Part shown: positions 6,707 to 9,895 of the stretch, one piece after another | Layout of the letters: every line of letters starts with the position of its first letter | Position numbering within the stretch: the stretch's first letter is position 1 | Source of the DNA: an uncultured Lysobacteraceae bacterium | GTDB taxonomy: Bacteria > Pseudomonadota > Gammaproteobacteria > Xanthomonadales > Rhodanobacteraceae | Reading direction: 5' to 3' | Assembly (NCBI GenBank): GCA_946480705.1 | Contig: CAMLLF010000084.1 | Location: 1 to 9,895 of the forward strand | Length of the DNA: 9,895 nt | Position numbers and translations under genes: made by a program | Notes under the pieces: model-generated | What the model saw: the letters and a program-made list of their open reading frames with translations, nothing else | Databases searched by the model: none | Told to the model about the DNA's origin: nothing

Positions 6707-7416
6707 TTCGTAGTCGGCACGCCGGCGAGCAATGCCCACGATCGCAGGCTCGCGCCGCCGAGCTGATGCGTGATCAGCGCGCGCATGAGCCGGCGCAGGC
6801 ATTGCAGATCCGCCGCATCGGGCATGCGGTCCTCGGCCAGCGCGAGCAGCGCGCTGCCGCGCAGACGCAGCACGTTGGGCTGCTGCGCATACGGCACGAG
6901 GCCATGTTCGGGAATGTAGATGTAGTCGGCGTCGGCTTCGATCTCCGCGCCGCTGTCGGCTTCCGCCTCGAGCACGAGGCCGTAGCCGGTTTCGGCGAGC
7001 AGGTCGCGCTCGAAGCGCCGCAAGGTCCAGGCGCGGGCCGGCGATGCGGCGAGGCGCTGCAGCGTGTCCTCGTAGGCGTCGAACAGATCGGGCACCGCGT
7101 CGTGTCGCGGCAGCAGGCGCATGACGAGTTCGTTGACGTAGATCGCGCAGACCAGCGCGTCGCCGGCGATGGCCGGCGGCTGGCCGCGCGCGTCGATCCC
7201 GGTCAGCAGCGCGAGATCGCCCTGCCCGCTCCAGCCCAGCGACAACGGCACCAGCGGCTGGAGCAGCGCGCGCGGCTGGCGCGGGCGTTCCTTGCGCACG
7301 CCGCGCGCGACGAGGCCGATGCGGCCGTGATCGCGGCTCCAGCCTTCGAGCAGCAGGCTCGTTTCGCGATAGGGCCGCGCATGCAGGATCCAGCCGTGCT
7401 GCCCGTCGACGCGCAT
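6703..7416 (-). CDS. recO: DNA repair protein RecO
   Basis: The recombination mediator of the RecFOR pathway. It binds single-stranded DNA and SSB, and with RecR loads RecA at gaps. The product is 237 aa, normal for the family. The N-terminal OB fold (about 1-75) begins with VDGQHGWILHARPYRETSLLLEGWSRDHGRIGLVARGVRK. A helical domain follows with YVNELVMRLLPRHD (93-106) and YEDTLQRLA. No CxxC zinc site is visible, as in E. coli RecO. The ATG at 7416 lies 11 nt after the era stop and has CAGGA close upstream. The rnc-era-recO order is the classical one. It is the last gene of this unit and its stop shares a CTAG with the convergent receiver-HPt gene, leaving no room for an intergenic terminator. 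Confidence 0.95.
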   Translation of the reverse strand: MRVDGQHGWILHARPYRETSLLLEGWSRDHGRIGLVARGVRKERPRQPRALLQPLVPLSLGWSGQGDLALLTGIDARGQPPAIAGDALVCAIYVNELVMRLLPRHDAVPDLFDAYEDTLQRLAASPARAWTLRRFERDLLAETGYGLVLEAEADSGAEIEADADYIYIPEHGLVPYAQQPNVLRLRGSALLALAEDRMPDAADLQCLRRLMRALITHQLGGASLRSWALLAGVPTTN

Positions 7417-7427
7417 GGCGTCCTGCG

Positions 7428-8345
7428 TCAGCCTTCGTAGCCGAAGCGCTTGATCGCGGCTTCGTCGTCGGACCAGTTCTCGCGTACGCGCACCCAGAGC
7501 TTCAGGAAGACGCGCCGTTCGAACAACCGCTCCATCGCGAGCCGCGCCGACGTGCCGACCTCCTTGAGCCGCGCGCCGCTTGCGCCGATCACGATCGCCT
7601 TCTGCCCGGCGCGCTCGACCCAGATCACTGCGCCGATCTCGGCGACGCCGTCTTCGCGCTCGCCGAACTGTTCGATCTCGACGGTGCACGAATACGGCAG
7701 TTCCTGGCCGAGCTGCCGCATGAGCTGCTCGCGCACCAGCTCGGCCGCGAGGAAGCGCTCGCTGCGATCGGTGATTTCGTCTTCGCCGTAGACCGGCGGC
7801 GCCAGCGGCAGGCGCGCGACGATTTCCCGCTCGAGTTCCTTGAGGCCGTCGGCACGCCGTGCGGACACCAGCAGCACGGCTTCGTAGCGTCGCTCGCGCG
7901 TGACCTCGGCGATGAACGGCAGCAGCGCCTCGCGATTCTTCACCGCGTCGATCTTGTTGATCGCGAGCAGCACGGGCTTGCCGGCCGCGGCGAGCGCCTG
8001 CCACACGCGTTCGTCTTCGTCGTTCCAGCGGCCGGCCTCGATCACGTGCACGAGCACGTCGACCTCGTCGATCGCGCCGCGCGCGGCGCGATTGAGCTGG
8101 CGATTGATCGCACGCTTCGCATTCGCGTGCATGCCCGGCGTGTCGACGAACAGGATCTGCGCGTTCGGGCGCGTCGCGATGCCGAGTATCCGATGCCGCG
8201 TGGTCTGCGGCTTCGGACTCACGATGCTGACGCGGAAACCGACGAGCGAATTCTGCAGCGTCGACTTGCCGACGTTGGGCCGCCCGAGCAGCGCGACGAG
8301 GCCGCAGCGGTGGTCTGCGGCAGGAGCGGGAGTGTCAGCGTTCAT
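7428..8345 (-). CDS. era: GTPase Era
   Basis: An essential GTPase that binds the 3' end of 16S rRNA and assists 30S subunit assembly. The product is 305 aa (E. coli 301). The GTPase domain has G1 GRPNVGKS (21-28), G2 around TTRH (48-51), G3 DTPG (68-71), G4 NKID (130-133) and G5 SA (161-162). The C-terminal KH RNA-binding domain has IVIGASG with the GxxG loop at 254-257, followed by ARLKEVG. All nucleotide-binding motifs are intact. The ATG at 8345 lies inside the end of rnc, an 11-bp overlap. AAGGA sits about 10-11 nt upstream, so translation is probably coupled to rnc. Confidence 0.98.
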   Translation of the reverse strand: MNADTPAPAADHRCGLVALLGRPNVGKSTLQNSLVGFRVSIVSPKPQTTRHRILGIATRPNAQILFVDTPGMHANAKRAINRQLNRAARGAIDEVDVLVHVIEAGRWNDEDERVWQALAAAGKPVLLAINKIDAVKNREALLPFIAEVTRERRYEAVLLVSARRADGLKELEREIVARLPLAPPVYGEDEITDRSERFLAAELVREQLMRQLGQELPYSCTVEIEQFGEREDGVAEIGAVIWVERAGQKAIVIGASGARLKEVGTSARLAMERLFERRVFLKLWVRVRENWSDDEAAIKRFGYEG

Positions 8346-9003
8346 TCGCGAGCGTTTCCTTGATCTGTTCCAGCGCCGATGCAGCGGCGATCTGTTCGGC
8401 GGCGCGCCGGTTCGATGCGCGGCCTTCGACGCGCAACGGCGGACGTTCGAGCTGGCAGGCAACGTCGAACATCTTGGCGTGATCGTCGCCGCTGCTCGCG
8501 ACGAGTTCGTAGGTCGGCAGCGGCAGTCCGCGCGCCTGCAGCAGTTCCTGCAGTCGCGTCTTGGCATCCTTCTCCGGCGCGCGCAGTTGCGCCGCGCGAT
8601 CGGCGAACAGCGTGCGCACGCAGGCGCGGCACGCCTCCCAGCCGGCATCGAGATAGACCGCCGCGACGAGCGCCTCGAACGCGTCGGCGAGTATCGATTC
8701 GCGGCGATGGCCGCCGCTCTTGAGTTCGCCCGGACCGAGCCGCAGCAGGTCGCCGAGCGCGAGCGAACGGGCGACGTCGGCAAGCGCCGCGCCGCTGACG
8801 AGCTGCGCGCGCATGCGCGTGAGATCGCCTTCGTCGGCGCGCCCGTGCGATTCGAACAGCAGCTCGGCCACGAGCATGCCGACCAGCGAATCGCCGAGGA
8901 ATTCGAGTCGCTCGTTGTTCGGTTTGCCGGCGCTGCGATGGGTCAGCGCCTGCTCGTACAGGGCCGGATTGCGGAATTCGTGCGGAAAGCGAAGTTTTGC
9001 CAA
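8335..9003 (-). CDS. rnc: Ribonuclease III
   Basis: A double-strand-specific endoribonuclease that processes rRNA precursors and structured mRNAs. The product is 222 aa (E. coli 226). The RNase III domain has the signature [10 protein letters not shown] (30-39) with Glu31, Glu34 and Asp38, then [12 protein letters not shown] (87-98) and ILADAFEA with metal ligands Asp107 and Glu110. The C-terminal dsRNA-binding domain runs from about 146 ([12 protein letters not shown]) to the end. The start is TTG at 9003: the frame upstream to the stop at 9079-9081 contains no ATG or GTG, and the family N-terminus aligns here. The ribosome binding site is poor (CCGGA with 3-nt spacing). A structured 75-nt gap precedes it, which may limit expression. 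The end overlaps era by 11 bp. Confidence 0.97.
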   Translation of the reverse strand: MAKLRFPHEFRNPALYEQALTHRSAGKPNNERLEFLGDSLVGMLVAELLFESHGRADEGDLTRMRAQLVSGAALADVARSLALGDLLRLGPGELKSGGHRRESILADAFEALVAAVYLDAGWEACRACVRTLFADRAAQLRAPEKDAKTRLQELLQARGLPLPTYELVASSGDDHAKMFDVACQLERPPLRVEGRASNRRAAEQIAAASALEQIKETLANER

Positions 9004-9078
9004 GCGTCCGGCCGTTGCGATGAAGAAATCGCGGCGCGCCGTCCCGGCGGCCGCGATGAAAAGCCGGAAGCGGCCGCG
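9004..9078 (-). promoter_or_regulatory. Structured leader of rnc with paired GCGGCCGC repeats
   Basis: This 75-nt gap between the DUF4845 gene and rnc contains two copies of the 8-bp palindrome GCGGCCGC (9047-9054 and 9070-9077). They can pair as an 8-bp stem with a 15-nt loop. A further stem, GCGAT/ATCGC with loop GAAGAA, lies at 9017-9032, and a GGCGCGCC palindrome at 9033-9040. E. coli RNase III cleaves a hairpin in its own leader to lower its expression. A similar role here is an inference from position and structure. Confidence 0.45.
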
Positions 9079-9468
9079 TCAGTCGACGGCGGCGCCGGTA
9101 CCGGTCAGGTCGAGGGTCTTGTCGAAGCTGACGAGCAGGTCGACGTTGTAGATGAAGTCGATGCGCTTGTCGTAGAACACGCGCAGGCTCGCGGCGCCGC
9201 TGCGCTTGTTGAGCTGGATGTTCTGCGGCGGCACGGTCGCGTCGTCGACGTACTGGATGCTGAACTTCGTATTGAGCATCTGGCGGATCTCGCCGACGTC
9301 CTTGCTGGTGATGCCCGGCTCGGTCAGAAGCTGGTTCATCGACTTCACGACGCCCATGTATTCGGTATAGACGGGGACGAGCTTCATGGCCGCATAGGCG
9401 AAGAAGCCGCCGATGATGAGCACGACGACGAACCCGATGAACGTGATACCGCGCTGCGACTGCTTCAT
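9079..9468 (-). CDS. DUF4845 membrane-anchored protein
   Basis: A 129-aa protein of the DUF4845 family, often found between lepB and rnc in gammaproteobacteria. Its function is unknown. One N-terminal membrane helix (about 7-29, GITFIGFVVVLIIGGFFAYAA) is followed by a roughly 100-residue domain predicted to lie outside the cytoplasm. The start, QRGITFIGFVVV, resembles a type IV prepilin leader (G before a hydrophobic helix), but the residue at position +5 is Gly rather than Glu, so true pilin processing is doubtful. The ATG at 9468 has AGGAGAGG 8 nt upstream, and this site begins inside the lepB stop codon. The 14-nt gap to lepB indicates co-transcription with it. Confidence 0.9.
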   Translation of the reverse strand: MKQSQRGITFIGFVVVLIIGGFFAYAAMKLVPVYTEYMGVVKSMNQLLTEPGITSKDVGEIRQMLNTKFSIQYVDDATVPPQNIQLNKRSGAASLRVFYDKRIDFIYNVDLLVSFDKTLDLTGTGAAVD

Positions 9469-9482
9469 GACCCCGTCCTCTC

Positions 9483-9895
9483 CTACTTGATCAAGGTGCC
9501 CAGACGACCGAATTCGATGATGCCGTTGTCGAGCCCGCGCCAGCTCATCCAGATCACGAAAGCCTTGCCGACGAGATTTTCCTCGGGCACGTAACCCCAG
9601 ATGCGGCTGTCGGAGCTGCGATCGCGGTTGTCTCCCATGACGAAATAATGCCCGGCGGGAACCTGTACCGTAAAGTCCGGCCCGACCTGGCTTCCGGGCA
9701 CCGTGATGATCTGGTGGCGAACCGTACCCAATTGTTCGATAAACGATTCTGCACCGCCGTGCACCAGTTCGCGCGATTCCGTATCGGTACCGGCATACGG
9801 CGTTCCGCCGTCCTGGATCATTTCCTCGCCGTTGATATAGAGCTTCTTGTTGCGATACGTGACCTGATCGCCGGGCTTGCCGATGACGCGCTTGA
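9483..9895 (-). CDS. lepB: Signal peptidase I, C-terminal part
   Basis: The inner-membrane serine/lysine protease that removes signal peptides from secreted proteins. The window edge cuts the gene; 136 C-terminal residues remain. The first visible residues are KRVIGKPGD, whose Lys (codon 9891-9893) matches the catalytic lysine before the (R)(x)xGxPGD box. Further on is the GDNRDRSSDSRIWGYVPEENLVGKA signature (box E). The nucleophilic serine and the N-terminal membrane helices lie beyond the window. The order lepB-DUF4845-rnc-era-recO is standard, so signal peptidase and RNase III share a transcript. Confidence 0.97.
   Translation of the reverse strand, partial: KRVIGKPGDQVTYRNKKLYINGEEMIQDGGTPYAGTDTESRELVHGGAESFIEQLGTVRHQIITVPGSQVGPDFTVQVPAGHYFVMGDNRDRSSDSRIWGYVPEENLVGKAFVIWMSWRGLDNGIIEFGRLGTLIK

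Noticed and set aside
7900..9594. A 564-codon plus-strand open frame across era, rnc and lepB
   Set aside because: It runs opposite four well-identified genes and their boundaries, and its translation shows no recognisable fold.

Overview
This high-G+C window (G+C well above 60% by eye, strongly G/C-ending codons) carries conserved chromosomal housekeeping genes. The protein sequences and gene order suggest a gammaproteobacterium of the Xanthomonadales/Lysobacterales. Supporting signs are the class of NagZ, the lipoprotein form of YdbL that begins CVTINVYFP, and RlmD with SCHPASLARD. This assignment rests on family recall, not on a search. I see no insertion sequence, prophage, CRISPR array, tRNA or rRNA.

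Right part (9895 down to 6703, minus strand): the classical lepB - DUF4845 - rnc - era - recO cluster. lepB is cut by the window edge. Spacing is tight: 14 nt, 75 nt, an 11-nt overlap and 11 nt. The only sizeable gap lies in front of rnc. That gap is rich in inverted repeats, and rnc starts with TTG behind a poor ribosome binding site.

Middle: one plus-strand gene (5978-6706) encodes a small phosphorelay protein with a receiver domain and an HPt domain but no output domain. It converges with recO so closely that both stop codons share a CTAG palindrome. It diverges from ydbH across about 60 bp.

Left part (5917 down to 1, minus strand): ydbH - ydbL - rlmD - CYTH phosphatase - nagZ - hpt, probably one transcription unit. 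YdbH and the lipoprotein YdbL should act together in phospholipid traffic between the two membranes. RlmD methylates 23S rRNA, NagZ recycles peptidoglycan, the CYTH protein probably hydrolyses inorganic tripolyphosphate, and Hpt salvages purines.

The most interesting features are small. (1) A perfect 14-bp inverted repeat sits between the only good Shine-Dalgarno sequence and the ATG of rlmD. If folded, it would bring the two to normal spacing. (2) The ydbL product looks like a natural merger of the E. coli lipoprotein YnbE and the periplasmic YdbL. (3) The hpt reading frame stops resembling hypoxanthine phosphoribosyltransferase about 60 bp from the window start and continues as an unrelated hydrophobic sequence. 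(4) The 5' region of rnc is structured and could be an autoregulatory RNase III target. No wholly new system is evident.
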